From Mansonella perstans (taxonomy: Eukaryota > Nematoda > Chromadorea > Rhabditida > Onchocercidae), in the NCBI GenBank assembly GCA_037074765.1, contig JBAMDO010000567.1:434001-498000 (forward strand): a stretch of 64,000 nt of DNA, written 5' to 3'. Made by a program: the position numbers and the translations under genes. A model generated the notes under the pieces. It saw only the letters and a program-made list of their open reading frames with translations. It was not told the DNA's origin and did no database searches. This document shows positions 52,301 through 64,000 of this stretch, piece by piece. Position 1 is the first letter of the stretch. Every line of letters starts with the position of its first letter.

Positions 52301-53217
52301 TGCGGAAGACCGTTTCATTGTTGTCATAGAAGTTATCGTACTTTGATGGACCAGTTTGCTATCCAAGCACTGTTGAAGTGTACTTTCCCGATCTTTTTCT
52401 TTGCTACTTAAAAATACTTGTGAACGAGTGGTTAATTCCTTGCCACCAAGCTACAATAAAACTTACTTATTGCTGTTCGCAGTGATTTTATTCTTTGAAA
52501 GCCCGAAAAATGATTGCTTAAATTTTAAAAAATCTTACCACTTAATCAAAACAAACTGTTATCAAAAGTTGGCGATTTTTTATTTTCTAAACAAAATAGT
52601 AATTTCGAACCTGGTGAAGCAACTTTACAAGTACAGCATAAAGTTGTACTGCATTAACATGACCGGTTTCAACAAGTCTCCAGACTTCTGCTTCATCTTC
52701 ATTTATTTCCAACGATGGTGGTGTGAATTTGTAAAATGGTTTTAAATTTTTATAAATTAGAATGGATGGACCGCAAGCTACGGCTAGAGATGATGAACTA
52801 GGCTGTATCTGTAATAAATATAACTTTAGACAAGAGAATTTTCGAATCACGATCGCTCAAAATATATCAGAATATACTGTAAATAAATGGAACAAAGTTA
52901 TCGCAGATCCATTTCTGAAGGTTTGTAATATATAATTTACTGGAATTGACATGAATATATTCACTTACATTTTCATTGCTGAATGATACTAAACTAGACG
53001 GTAAATCGCTGAGGATATTTTCACCAATCAGTTGTAAATCTCGGAATACTTTCAGTCGGATATCATATTTCTCAGTGCCGAAATCACCAATTACTAATTT
53101 ATAATCACCATCACCATGAAGATCAGTCAGGCATACACAACTTGGGAGGGTATTGAGGCCAAGAGATGCAGCATTTAAAGCAGATACCCATTTCGTACTT
53201 TCTGTATTCTTTTTCAT
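49319..53217 (-). CDS. BBS1: Bardet-Biedl syndrome 1 protein (BBSome subunit)
   Basis: Core subunit of the BBSome, the coat that moves membrane proteins in and out of cilia. Exons, 5' to 3': 53217-52969, 52808-52611, 52450-52171, 52057-51887, 51745-51690, 51437-51282, 51037-50920, 50659-50490, 49962-49787, 49568-49319. Phases agree and give about 607 aa (human 593). Landmarks: CVCLTDLHGDGDYKLVIGDF, then VACGPSILIYKNLKPFYKF, STITSMTTMKRS, FTILNQCKISGVPVFL, IIGMIRVGKQ, NEVRIYNETLL, RKLNIPRRTQIYVDQTVRER and, at the end, FHYNQELY with GISDDVRILL. The N-terminal two thirds is a beta-propeller and the C-terminus a gamma-adaptin-like domain. The donor of exon 4 is the weakest call (51886, GTATTA); nearby GTTTAT or GTCAGC sites are alternatives. 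The ATG at 53217 lies one base after a TTTCAG acceptor. Confidence 0.92.
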
Positions 53218-53897
53218 ACTGAAATTCAGAAATTTTAAAATAAATTCATGAAGATTTGATTCAAGTTATTTTCTTAACAGTTAGTAATATTAACCATGGC
53301 ACTATTCAAGTATCGTATTTTAGTACTTTTTCCAGAAAAATTATTTGTATTTTTGATCACACTAATAAGCAATGAAATGTTAAATGAATCGATTAAATAC
53401 TATAAACTTAAAGGTTAAGTACATCAAGACTCATATATCAGTCTTAATGTATTGTTTCCATGGTGATGCAATCTCTATTAATGATAGAATTGTTTGCACT
53501 TAAGCTTGCTACTACCACGTTATGTGCTAAGGAATAAGTTATTGACTGATTCAATAGAACAGAATATCAACGTTTCCTTTTTTTTGAAAGACAAAGCAGC
53601 ATTATTTCAGTAATTGGGCCTGTTGTATATGGTTCAAGCATCGGATATTCAATTGATCAAGTGACACTCTGTTTAAACTAGTCAGGACTTTGAATGTTAT
53701 TTATTTAGAGCGATTATTTAGAACGATTTATTTAGAATGATATTTAGAGCGATGTATTGTAATGTGTGTTAAATTTGATATATTTTCATCTGTTATTACA
53801 AAAAAAAGCCTTAAAGAATTTTATTTTTAAAAACATATCCGTTCAAAAACAGTCAATGTCTATTACATTTTAAATATTGTTGTGGCGTCGATTGCAC
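53218..53897. other. spacer between kinesin and BBS1
   Basis: About 0.7 kb, AT-rich, with a degenerate repeat of TATTTAGARCGAT near 53695-53755. No gene is seen. Confidence 0.5.
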
Positions 53898-54250
53898 TCA
53901 TTTTTTCATGCGTGACCTAAAATACATAATCAAATTAAAAGATTAAATTGCATCTGTAGAAAATACTGCCTACGCACAAATCTTTCTTAAATTTTTATTT
54001 AAAAAAAGAGTTAAAAAGATTATAATTTACATTCCAAATTCAAAAAATTGATTTGCAATTTCGATTAATATGAAAGCATTAATGAGTAGTGGATAACTAC
54101 TGTTTCAAGTCATTCCATCAATCAGCTAGAATAACTTATTCGTATCCGAGAGTTGCTGAATTTGCATTTTATCGTTAAAAAAAAAAAAAAAAAAAGAAAG
54201 AAAAAAAGGAAAGAATTGCATTTAATCCTTAAAAAAACATTTTTGCTTCA

Positions 54251-57200
54251 TTATTTATTGAAATTACAAGACCTTTCATGTTTAGGCGGTGTCAATAACG
54301 ATCCATAACCAATTTGTGATACTTTGGAAGTTAAGTTTCTTTTTTGCACGTTGCTCAGTTTAGCGGCAAAGTTTAGACTGCTAACAGTTTCCTGGATTGC
54401 GGTTAAATCTGGCGCTAATTGTACAATCACCAGCGTTTTACTATCTCCATCTGAAGAGCTGAATTCAATATTAATTCATAACACTTTAAAATTAATTTAG
54501 ATAAAAAAACAATTCTAACGTTGCCAAATCACAAAGACGGAAAATTAAAAGTGGAAGCAAATAAAAGCAATCTTAAATAATTGACAACAAATGGAATTTC
54601 TAGAAAATTAGTTAAACCGTTGGTTTACCCAAACAATTTTCGAGTAAACGTGTCAGTTGGCAATTTCGGAAAGGAATGTGTTGCTGTCGTTGTCGCAGAG
54701 CCGTGACTACATTTCCTAATTCGGACAGTGATTTATTAATGAATTGCGCTTCTTTAAGTTGTTGACCTGTTGCACACGACTGGCTAACTCGCTCTGAACC
54801 TGCCAGATCAATTAAACTTAATTGGCCTGAAAATATAAATGAATTTGTGAACTAATGCAAACCGATATTAATTTCAGCATTTTTATTTATAAATAATTTT
54901 AGATTACAATCATAATAATTTTGACAAGTAAATTAACTTCAATGCACAGTTACAACTGAATTTGTTTATCTAAAATCAGACAATGGCTATATATACAATA
55001 GATTGATCATTGCAAGGAATCAAAGAAGGAAAAATTGAGTGAGAGCCTATCGTTATCCTTACTGAATACATCAAATGAAGGCTTAAATTACAGTTTGCTC
55101 ATAAATAAAAACAAATCTTATCAATTGTTTCTTCTAAAGCTATATGGAACAAAAAGGAATCATGTAATCAGATTGATAACAAACACCTTCGATACCTGAG
55201 CAACTTAACATTTCAACTGTTTTCAAGAACTAAGTTGTACCTAAAAGTACACTTTACATTTTTGATAATTTATTTGAAGCTTACTTTTTGAAACGACATT
55301 TGTAATAACATTAACTGCTTTAACTCGAACACAAACAATGGCATGTGAGCGGCTCGAGCGATCATTTAGATCAGTTGTCGCGCTTGCCTGAAATAGTAGT
55401 GGTGACATTTAGAATTATACTCATATCGAAACTGCTTGTTATTTTCAACTTACTTCAACAAACAACAAGCTGACCATTAACAAATAACAAACTGCTTGTT
55501 ATTTTTTAATCCAATAAAGAACATATGAATAAACAGTCAGACACATAGATAAGGAAGATGTATGCTTAATTAATTAATTATTTACCCGATTCATCTGTCC
55601 TTTCTTTAATACTTCCTGCACCTCTTCCAGCGTATTCACGTTAAATGCAAGTAAGCCCGGAATATCCAACATGCCATCATTATCGATTCGTAATGGAAGA
55701 TTATCTTTACTGTCTGATAATAAATCTCTGAAAATTTACATCAGATTTAAATTCGCGAATCGATAATAAAATACCTTTCATGAGTTTAAATTTTTTTTAA
55801 AAACTTCAAAAACATTGCTTTTACCTTAATTTTACTATAAGATATTATAATTGCCTAATAATTTTAATAAAATATACCTTATTTTTTCATTATATATTTC
55901 TAACATTGACATTGAAATCGTATAACTAATATTATTCAGTCGTTCATTTGCTATCAGAAATAAATGAACTAAGGATCGCTGATACACACCAGGGTCATTT
56001 GGTAATCCCTAAAATTGGTAATGATTTTTTGAATTTCATGAAATATTAAATTCTAATTGATTTGAAGAAACTGCGATTTCCTAGCTTACTTCCGCTAAAT
56101 ATAATCAATGAATATCACGTATTGGTTATTTGAGTATGGACAGACTAAAAGCAATTTATGCTATGTTTTTATTCAACATCGCCTCTTTTTTTTCGCTATG
56201 CTTCATGAAATTTCGATTATCAAATGACCTCCATGGTGTATGTTTTACCACTCCCGGTATGTCCATATGCAAATATGCATACATTGTATCCATCCATACA
56301 ACTTGTAATGATCGGACGAATTTCCTCAAAGATCTACAACAAATACATTTCTTTCTTTCGCACGGAAAAGAAATATTGTTTGATTGCTAATTGTACTTCT
56401 CGTTCCTTTTTTAGCATAAATTTGTTTTTTTTCCTTTTGCGAACTTCAAAAAAAAAATGTTTACAAAACATTTTTTTATGAGAAAACTATACAACGTAGA
56501 TTGGATGGAAAACTGATGAGAATTTGCATTATTAAGTAAGCAGAGGTCAATGTTCATATTGGAAATTGAATGTTGAATTGATATTAGAAAGTATATTGGA
56601 ATAATTAGTGCTAAATTAAATAAGCCTTAAAAACTATGCTGACAATTATGCTTACGTCAGACTGTGTATGTTTTTCGTTGAATGCTCGATCGCAATTAAA
56701 TTTCCTTTGATCACCATTGGCACTATTAACAGTGATTAAGCCATCGTCAAATGAATCAATTAATAATGATAACTTTGGATAATTATTGCCTAACGCCGGT
56801 CGTATACGGCAGAACACACGAATATTACCTTGAAACAAAATAATGAACGATACTTAGTATGAAAATTTGTGAATTATATTTCAATTTACATTTTAATTAG
56901 TGATCGTTACCGTTCATTTCCACCAATTTATTATGCAATCGCTTTCTAGCATCAACTTCCTTTTGGTATTGTTCCATCAGTGACGCAATGGCGCAAACAA
57001 TCCTCGTTTTCATATTTTGACGCATCAGACGTAATTCTTCACTTGATCGTATTTGAATATCGCTCACTAAGTTCCTCAGTTCAATCTAAAAATGAGATTT
57101 CAATGAAAAAGATTAATTCCTTTTACCAATGTATTTTTGAGATAAATGATTGTTTTATAGATAAAGGGAAGCTATTTTGTTTTTTTCAAATTCCTTTTTC

Positions 57201-58321
57201 ATAAAAGAATTAGCTTATTTCTAAGTTTTTGTTGATTTCACTGAATTTATTTTAAATTTAATTTACTAAAATTTCAAATAAGCCGAAAACCTTGGTCTCT
57301 ATCAATTGCTTCACAACTTTCTGCAGTATTGCAATTGTCACTTTATCATGCAGCAACTGATAATTGTTGTTTTCCTCATGCGAAATTTGAAATTGTACTT
57401 CTTCCTGATTTTTTTTAATTTGTGATTGGGATGAATCGTGATGAAATTTCATTGATTGCTGTTGTTTTCCTTTGTTTATTTGGCATCCTTTATCGACTTT
57501 TTCCGGTCTCTTAAAAAATTATGAGTGACAAGAATGAGATGATATCAGAATGGCATGAAAAGAGCTTTAATTATAAAACTTTGTGATTTATATTTTGATA
57601 AAAATTCGAAATAAAGCTTGGTTAAGAACCACGGCACAACATTTCTCAGATGTCATTTAGATGGATTCACGATTTATTGCTTATCAGTTCATCAAACTGT
57701 TGCTTTTAAATATTAACACTTTTTTGTTGGATTAAAATTACAACTTGCTTTTTAGTTTTTATGCAAAATTCAACCTGAGCTGATAAAGATTCCTCCATTT
57801 TCAATTGTAGTAGACGTATTGAGCGTTGGGCATTGACAAGAGCTTCTTTGAGAGCCAAATTTTCCTCACTTAAAGTGCCGAATTCAAGAGAAAGTAGAGA
57901 GATCCCTTTAAGGCTCTTATTATGTCGTGCACTGAATGATTTAATTCGACCTAAAATACAATTTCAAATTAAAAAGAATTTTTTTCGAACAAGCTAAATA
58001 ACTCCAATGCTGCATTTCAATTTTCTACCTGAATTGAATAAAAATTAAAATATTGCTATGTCCCACTATTTTAAAATGATCATACTAAATAACACAGTGC
58101 TGATAATTAGCAACAATTTCAAACTTACCGTTAATATAATCGTCCATATTTCGAATTCGTCCTTCTTGTTCATCGATGATATTTTCTAAGTTATGAATTA
58201 ATTGATTTTTCACTTCCAGATGTGCTTTCATCATATTCTCTTTGACAGAAATCATTTGCGATTCTATTTCATGTTGACATTTACATTTACGCAACGAACT
58301 TTCAATTTGATATTGATCCAT
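54251..58321 (-). CDS. kinesin-14 family motor (C-terminal motor)
   Basis: Minus-end-directed microtubule motor of the KIFC1/ncd type, used in meiotic and mitotic spindles. Exons, 5' to 3': 58321-58129, 57950-57775, 57509-57291, 57085-56911, 56828-56656, 56333-56229, 56008-55878, 55727-55586, 55387-55285, 54826-54629, 54450-54251. They give about 604 aa, similar in size to nematode klp-3 and klp-15/16. The first 260 residues are charged and coiled-coil-like. They end in [19 protein letters not shown], the neck-motor junction that defines kinesin-14. The motor follows: [13 protein letters not shown] (P-loop), [26 protein letters not shown] (switch I), LIDLAGSER (switch II), NKSLSELG and [13 protein letters not shown]. 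Its second P-loop residue is His instead of the usual Gln. The 3' end is uncertain: reading through gives a stop at 54251. Splicing from 54269 to an exon near 53920-53898 would replace the last few residues. Confidence 0.93.
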
Positions 58322-58632
58322 TTTGAGACTGAAGATTTTGATTCAAATCTTCGAATGGAATTAAGTAGACTAGAAATGAATTGAGAAAATAGAAATAAGA
58401 GACAAAAATGCTATGATACAAGACAAAATAAAGCTTCTATGATATGAGGAAGTGAAAAATTGTCATTTGAGAACTCTATCATCGATCTCAATGTCGATCG
58501 CATCCGATATTGATTCTAATGCTGCAGTTTTAACATTGCTTTGCGTGTCAATTATTGTGATGAATTTTGCGATATTCAAAATAATTGAAATAGGTCAGTA
58601 AATAAATAGCTTTTTTGGTTGGAAATACCATT
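58322..58632. other. upstream of kinesin
   Basis: AT-rich. A CTTCAG acceptor ends at 58329, seven bases upstream of the kinesin ATG, and is a likely trans-splice site. Confidence 0.4.
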
Positions 58633-59825
58633 TTAATTTGATGTTATTGAGTGAAAACTAGAAAATTCTTTCAAAATGATCATCCAGTCGTTCGAGCGGA
58701 ACCTCAGTGGCAATTTCTCTTGCAATATGTAGTAAAATATCATGCCAATAATTTCTCTCCCAATTTCTCGGATGACATTAATGACATCAGTAAGTTGAAC
58801 TAAGTTTCTCTGCAGACTCTCCAGACTCTTTTATATGTTAATACATGCAATCACAAATGCAAATTATACCATTAATTATATTATATGTACCAAGAACAAA
58901 GCATTCCTTCCCTCAAATTACTCATGAAGTAATTTTTTATAAAAGTTATCATCAATTTATCACACATTTTCTTGAAAGTTGTGAAGAACACCGAAAAACT
59001 TGATTATTGAATATAATTTTTCTCGATGTTTCATCCTTTCTAGGAATCAGATGCGAATTTAATCGATAATGAATAGCTTTCTTTAATTAATATGATCACT
59101 TTGTCAATTAAAGAAAAAAAGCAATAAAATGAGCCAAAGCCTCTTGAAAATAAAATTTGTTCCAGTGTTTTAAAACACCAAAAAGCTCTGATGGTAACAT
59201 ATCCATGTAATATTTGTGGCGGCAGTTGCCAAACCAAAGATTGTCTGGACACAGATCAGATATGTCTGAAAAATTTTGAATTATTTGTTATCTATTCTTT
59301 GGTCTATAATCTAATTTTAATTCGTGTTACTAAATCTAAAATTCTAAAAAAGGAAAAATAATTCCTAAAATTATAAATTAAAAAATAAAAGTTATAAGAA
59401 TTGAAATTGCTCTGAGGGCATAGCCAACGTTGTCGTTATTTTAAAAGAAAGATGTATGAGATGGGCGGAACTCAAAACTTGAAGAACTAAAAGAAGAAAA
59501 AAAGTATAGTTTAAGAAATATTTTTATATTGTTGAATTTCTTTCAGAACCAAAAGTGATATGCTGAATGAAAATCAAATCAGTCTGATCGAATTATTATT
59601 TGAAACAAAAACATAAATTATTTATTCGATTCCTTCGCACTGTTTCATGAGAAAGATGCATAGTCATTGATAGATCAAACTTTTCCATTCATTAATTATA
59701 ATTTGCTGAGAAGTTATGAAATGTTTAATCAGCAGTGTCAATGCTTACTTCGAGCCATCGACGAATTTCGGCCAAAAGAGATCAATCTTCTCAGCATTGA
59801 AAGACTTTTTGTACAAATAAAATTC
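58633..59825 (-). other. unassigned coding-like segments, possible unknown gene or relic
   Basis: Several minus-strand segments look more protein-like than the background. At 58827-58633, after AAAAG, an open frame of 64 residues contains ESLQRNLVQLTDVINVIREI and ends at a stop. At 59265-59108, after TTTTTCAG, a frame reads CPDNLWFGNCRHKYYMDMLP and then VLKHWNKFYFQEALAHFI. At about 59820-59748 a frame reads KKSFNAEKIDLFWPKFVDGS and ends at a GTAAGC donor. These do not join in one consistent phase. I cannot tell an undetected gene from a decayed one. Confidence 0.25.
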
Positions 59826-62341
59826 AATGATTAAAAGATTATTTTTGGAAATTTAGAAATAAATCAGAGAAAATGAAAAATCGCTTGCTGACAATAAAAT
59901 TTGCGAGGTGATTATATTGCTGAATAGATTCTTTGACAGTTAAAGTAATAAATGTTCCAACTTGATAAGGTAGCAATAGTTAAAAATGTATTAGTTTGCA
60001 CTGTAACTCTATTATTATTAAGTAATTAAAGTCAAGTAAATAATTAAATTAAAAATGTTTCAGGTTATTTTTATTGGTCATCCATTCGGCAGCTTGTTGT
60101 TTGCTCAGAAATGCTTATGTAATTGTTTGCACAATTAGCAAACATTCCCCATAAATGAATGGTAACAATTTATTGTCGCATTTTGGAAATGAATGAGATG
60201 TAAAGTATTTAATAACATCTTTTCTAAATATATTAAAACTTTTCATTTCTATGCATTTCAGACCTTATCAAGTTCAAAATTTTTTTCAAATTATTAGTAA
60301 TTCCAGCGGTCATTAACAACTTTCTTGGCCAATTAATTAATTGAAAACTTCACTTAACAGCAAAAATATATTTATTTTAAGCAATGTACTTTTATTTTGC
60401 TTCTTCTCTGAACTTTTTTCTAGACACCTTATTTTTGAAACTACGACAGTAAACTTTCTTTCCTTCGCAGTTTCCTGGGCTTCTATATGTGTTTATCTTA
60501 GCAAAAGCTGTTTCCAATTTGCAATTTGATAACTTCAAAACTTTGAAATACCTTAAAATGTCTTTAGTTTATTCTTTCGATTGATTTTTAGCAGCAAAAT
60601 CTTTAACGATTTATTAATGGCAAAGAAGCAAAACTGAAATTTTTAATTAAGATTTCTAAGTTTCGAAATTCCAATATCAAAAAATCAAAGACTTTCCTTG
60701 CTTTTAATCAAATTTCAATTTAAGCCAATTATTCAGTACAATTTTTTTTATGTGAGTGCAATTTCTTCGTACTGTGGCCTTCCAATGAAGAAAAATAAAG
60801 CTGAGGATAATGGTTAATTTGATGACCCAATAACATTACTAAATATAACAATGAGGAAAGGTTTCTGAGCAATTTTTATCTTTCTGACCGTCAATTATCA
60901 TCTTTTCGCAAAGGATTGGTTGTGCACAAAACAATTTATTGTATTGTCAGACAAAAAGGAAACAATTTTGGTAAATGAAATTTTAAAAGTAAGTATTAAT
61001 CAGTCTTCAACCCATGATTTATCCTCAATTAAATGCAAAATTGATTTCTACAGATGAGGATTGAAGGAATTACGAAAAAAGAAGGACATTGGTAAAAAAC
61101 TAGTCAAGAATGGTGACAATATATAGAAATGAATTGAACGAAATTTCGACCTATAATTCAACCAAAATTTATTCCCAATAAATACATTCTTGAAAGTATA
61201 TTTTCTTCATAAATTTTCACTTTATTAAAATAATAATTAGCAGCTAAAGAATTGGTCAATATTATGTAATATATTAAAAATATTGGAGTTAATATTAAAA
61301 CAGTATCAAAATACAACTTTAAAGAACTGAGAGGAATTAAAGGCATGTCTAGACGATGCTTTCGACTTAAAATGACATGCTAGTCAAGATCGAATTCGAA
61401 AAAGTAATAGCGCATATTGATTCTATGTTAAATGCCTGGTAATTCGCATATGTACTGCTAATTTATTGCTTATTCAAAAGATCTTTTCAAGAATGATAGT
61501 TGGATCTGTTACTGAAAAGTTCGACTTTCATTTTGATTTGGAACTGACTGAGAGATCTGCGAAAATTCCCAGTCTCAGACTTTTCATAGTAAAATCAAAA
61601 GTTACCTTACAAACAAAACGAAAAAAATTTTTTTTTTAACTTTCAAAAAAAAAAACAAAACTTTTCTTTTGCGAGAAGACACAATAAAAGTAGATATTCG
61701 TACGGTAATTGCTTTCTTCGGACAAAGCCATAAATGCAGCAAATAAAGTTTATCGGAAATTCGTCGAGCAATTTTTTTTGCAAAAAACCGGTGCGACAAA
61801 TAAAAATAAGAAAAAAACTTTGATTAAAGCAAAAGGGGTATTTGAAAATTTTTAATGTAATGTATACCGAACGAGCATCATAAAAATCACAGATTTATTT
61901 GAATTTATTTGGAGACGGTAAATTTAAAAGTCAAAACATGAACTTTGTAAAGATAATAAAGAAAGTCATACGATTACCATTAACAGATTTGGAAATAAAG
62001 TAGGAATAATGCATTGTAAGCTTATAAGACACAGAAAAGTTCTGAGAAATATTTGTGTTAATTCATGAAGAGAGGTATGACAATTTAGGCATTGCAGCTT
62101 AAAGTTAACAAAAACTAGCATCCTTTCAAATGACCAATAATGACTAACGTATTACCAAGTCAATAACGGTTTTATGTATTTTTGGATTTTTAATGGACCA
62201 TTTATTTATTGGAATCTCAATACTTGCTCCGATCATTCATTACGAAACAACATACTTTTCTATTACATATATACTTTTTCTAAATGAACATTGTCAAATA
62301 TTTGTTAAAACTTCTCACTTTTCAAAAATATTCAAACAGTT

Positions 62342-62342
<1 letters not shown>

Positions 62343-62374
<32 letters not shown>
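62343..62374 (+). repeat. poly-A run of 32
   Basis: Uninterrupted A run followed by GAAAGGAAAAAA. It could be a retroposed poly-A tail or simple slippage. No gene-like sequence is recognised directly upstream. Confidence 0.9.
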
Positions 62375-62376
<2 letters not shown>

Positions 62377-62990
62377 AAGGAAAAAATAGCTGCGAAAATT
62401 CGGCTTAAAAAAATATGATATTTTTCTAATTTTTAAATAGGAATAAAATTAGCATTGCTAATTTATTAAAATTTGAAGAAAGAAACACTCTAGTAGTTAT
62501 TCTGAACAATGCTATACTTCCAGTCTTATTTGGTTCATAGATTGAAAATATTTCTATTAGGTGCTGCTATAATTTTGTTTGTTTGAAAAGTAAACAAAGT
62601 GACATGATTAAATTAGCCTAAATAATTCACCAAAAATTAAAGAAAGGTCATTCCTATGACCTATTTGATAGTGAAATGCTGAAATATTTTTTAAAATAAG
62701 ATTTAATAAACAAAATACAGTTGATAATTTCGGTAGAAATGAATTTCCACAAAAGACATAACACAAAGATGCATTTGATTCTGTAATATTACCATCAAAT
62801 GCACATAAATTTATTGCTAGGCTTTTTATTTATATTTATAGGCTTTCTGAAAATTACAGGGCTATGTGTTAGAGAATAAGAATTGGCATTAATAACTTAG
62901 CTTCAACAGTATCAAATAAATTATATTTTATGATTGTCTAATTTCAAACTTTTTTTCCAATGAAGAAAACAAATTTGTCAATTTTTGCAG

Positions 62991-63014
62991 TTTTTTTTTT
63001 TTTTTTTTTTTTTT
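62991..63014. repeat. poly-T run of 24
   Basis: Uninterrupted T run in the intergenic region upstream of the PUS3-like gene. Confidence 0.9.
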
Positions 63015-63901
63015 CAATGATTCTTATCGTTCATAAAATCATTCTTCAAAGTGATTTTTCAATTTGAATAAAACTATCGAATGATTTAATACTGAACACC
63101 AATATTCATTGCTCGGTTTAATGTCTGAAAATTATTTATACCATCTTTCAGCTTCAGAATCCAACGATAGAATTAACATTGGCCATCTGATTCCACTTCA
63201 CTTATAATATAAATTGAAACAGAATCCACACAATCATCTTCATATTTGACACTTTCTGAAGCAAAGAAATGTTTCAGACGTTTAAATTTCATTGATCGAA
63301 CCAATCTGATCCATTGTATGAATTCAGACCAAACAAGAAACTTATTGTGCAACTGGTCTTATCTCTCTTTCTCGTCTTACTTTGGCAATCCATCTCGATG
63401 GTTCATTTGGGTAATTTCATAAAAATTTCAATTTGATTTTGCTTCATCTTAATTTCAAATACTATTTTATTCTCACAATAACGTCAAAAATTCATTTTTT
63501 TTTTTTAAATTACATTTTTTGTTTCATGATTTTTTGATCAATTATTGCCTAATAATTTGATGTGAATTTATTGCATTTTCATGAGTCTATGTGAATTTTA
63601 ATATAACTTTGTTTCAAATTCAATTAATAGAATTTTAAATAGTAAAGTATGTTAAATTCTAAAGCACAACATTTTTAGTTGGGAAAATTTTGAGCAAAAT
63701 TTTAGATTTCGAATGATAACGATACTTTTCATTCATTATGTAAATTTGATGAAGTAACGAAGTACATTTCTGCTTATTTCTTTCAATTTATGGTCAAATT
63801 TCATAAAATATGAAAGTTTTTAAAGATTTAATGCAGTAATATTAAATTATCGATTCCTAACAATTAAGCAATTATCCTTACTTGTAGATTGCATTGGTAG
63901 T

Positions 63902-64000
63902 ATGGATAAAACAAATGGTATCGATTCTTTATCAAATGGCAAGAAAATGAAAAGGAAGAAAGAGCGTGAATTTGATTTTTCACGACATCCAAGGCGACGC
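63902..64000 (+). CDS. PUS3: first exon of a PUS3-like tRNA pseudouridine synthase (partial)
   Basis: The window cuts this gene after 33 codons. The N-terminus is basic (KKMKRKKERE) and runs into FDFSRHPRRR. This matches the RPFDFSxHxRRHVAL motif that precedes the catalytic domain in PUS3/Deg1, the enzyme making pseudouridine at tRNA positions 38 and 39. The catalytic Asp lies beyond the window. A CTTGTAG acceptor ends at 63887, 14 bases before the ATG. The short length limits certainty; another protein with a similar basic start is possible. Confidence 0.55.
   Translation, partial: MDKTNGIDSLSNGKKMKRKKEREFDFSRHPRRR

Larger units (their letters stand above)
59826..63901. other. 4 kb AT-rich intergenic region
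   Basis: No recognisable exon on either strand. A minus-strand open frame at 61602-61799 is basic but unrecognised. Long homopolymers lie at 62343-62374 (A) and 62991-63014 (T). Confidence 0.45.

Noticed and set aside
62193..62408. 71-residue frame ending in a Lys run
   Set aside because: The end is the poly-A tract and the rest is AT-rich background.
1..64000. tRNA genes, rRNA, CRISPR arrays, bacterial or Wolbachia-derived genes, intact transposons
   Set aside because: I looked for tRNA B-box-like motifs, direct-repeat arrays, long uninterrupted frames and terminal inverted repeats on reading through, and saw none convincing. A tRNAscan and repeat search would be decisive.

Overview
The window is nuclear DNA from a nematode, most likely a parasitic clade III / filarial-type worm. 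The sequence is AT-rich (roughly 70 percent). Genes are split into many short exons joined by GT...TTTCAG introns. Most gene starts lie a few bases after a 3' splice acceptor with no visible upstream coding exon, as expected for spliced-leader trans-splicing. A sperm-type MSP-domain gene and a nematode-style Ly-6 gene support this. The genus cannot be fixed by eye. There is no prokaryotic, viral or intact transposon gene that I can recognise. All exon models below were made by hand from splice signals, reading phase and remembered family alignments.

Layout. 0.6-8.1 kb (minus): Mediator subunit MED26. 8.1-9.3 kb: divergent, GC-richer intergenic region with two duplications and promoter-like motifs. 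9.3-11.2 kb (plus): IFT43, a ciliary transport protein. 12.6-18.9 kb (plus): V-ATPase a subunit in 20 exons. 19.8-20.9 kb (plus): MSP-domain protein. 20.9-27.8 kb: accessory stretch with a secreted Ly-6-like protein (plus), an unassigned coding-like stretch, and a secreted C-type-lectin-like protein (minus).

From 26.7 to 58.3 kb every recognised gene is on the minus strand: C-type lectin, protein tyrosine phosphatase, THOC6, transportin-1 (21 exons), a possible 96-residue small protein, a heme-peroxidase relic exon, BBS1 and a kinesin-14. 58.3-63.9 kb is mostly empty apart from a few coding-like segments. The window ends in the first exon of a PUS3-like tRNA pseudouridine synthase (plus).

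Most genes are conserved eukaryotic housekeeping genes: transcription (MED26), mRNA export (THOC6), nuclear import (transportin), proton pumping, tRNA modification and spindle motor. Two are ciliary (IFT43 and BBS1). The lineage-specific material (MSP, Ly-6, C-type lectin, phosphatase, peroxidase relic) is the least conserved and most worth checking. I found no convincing novel molecular system. The best leads are the Ly-6 gene assembled from five small exons, a probable GC-AG intron, adjacent introns sharing sequence in the V-ATPase gene, and three unassigned coding-like regions.
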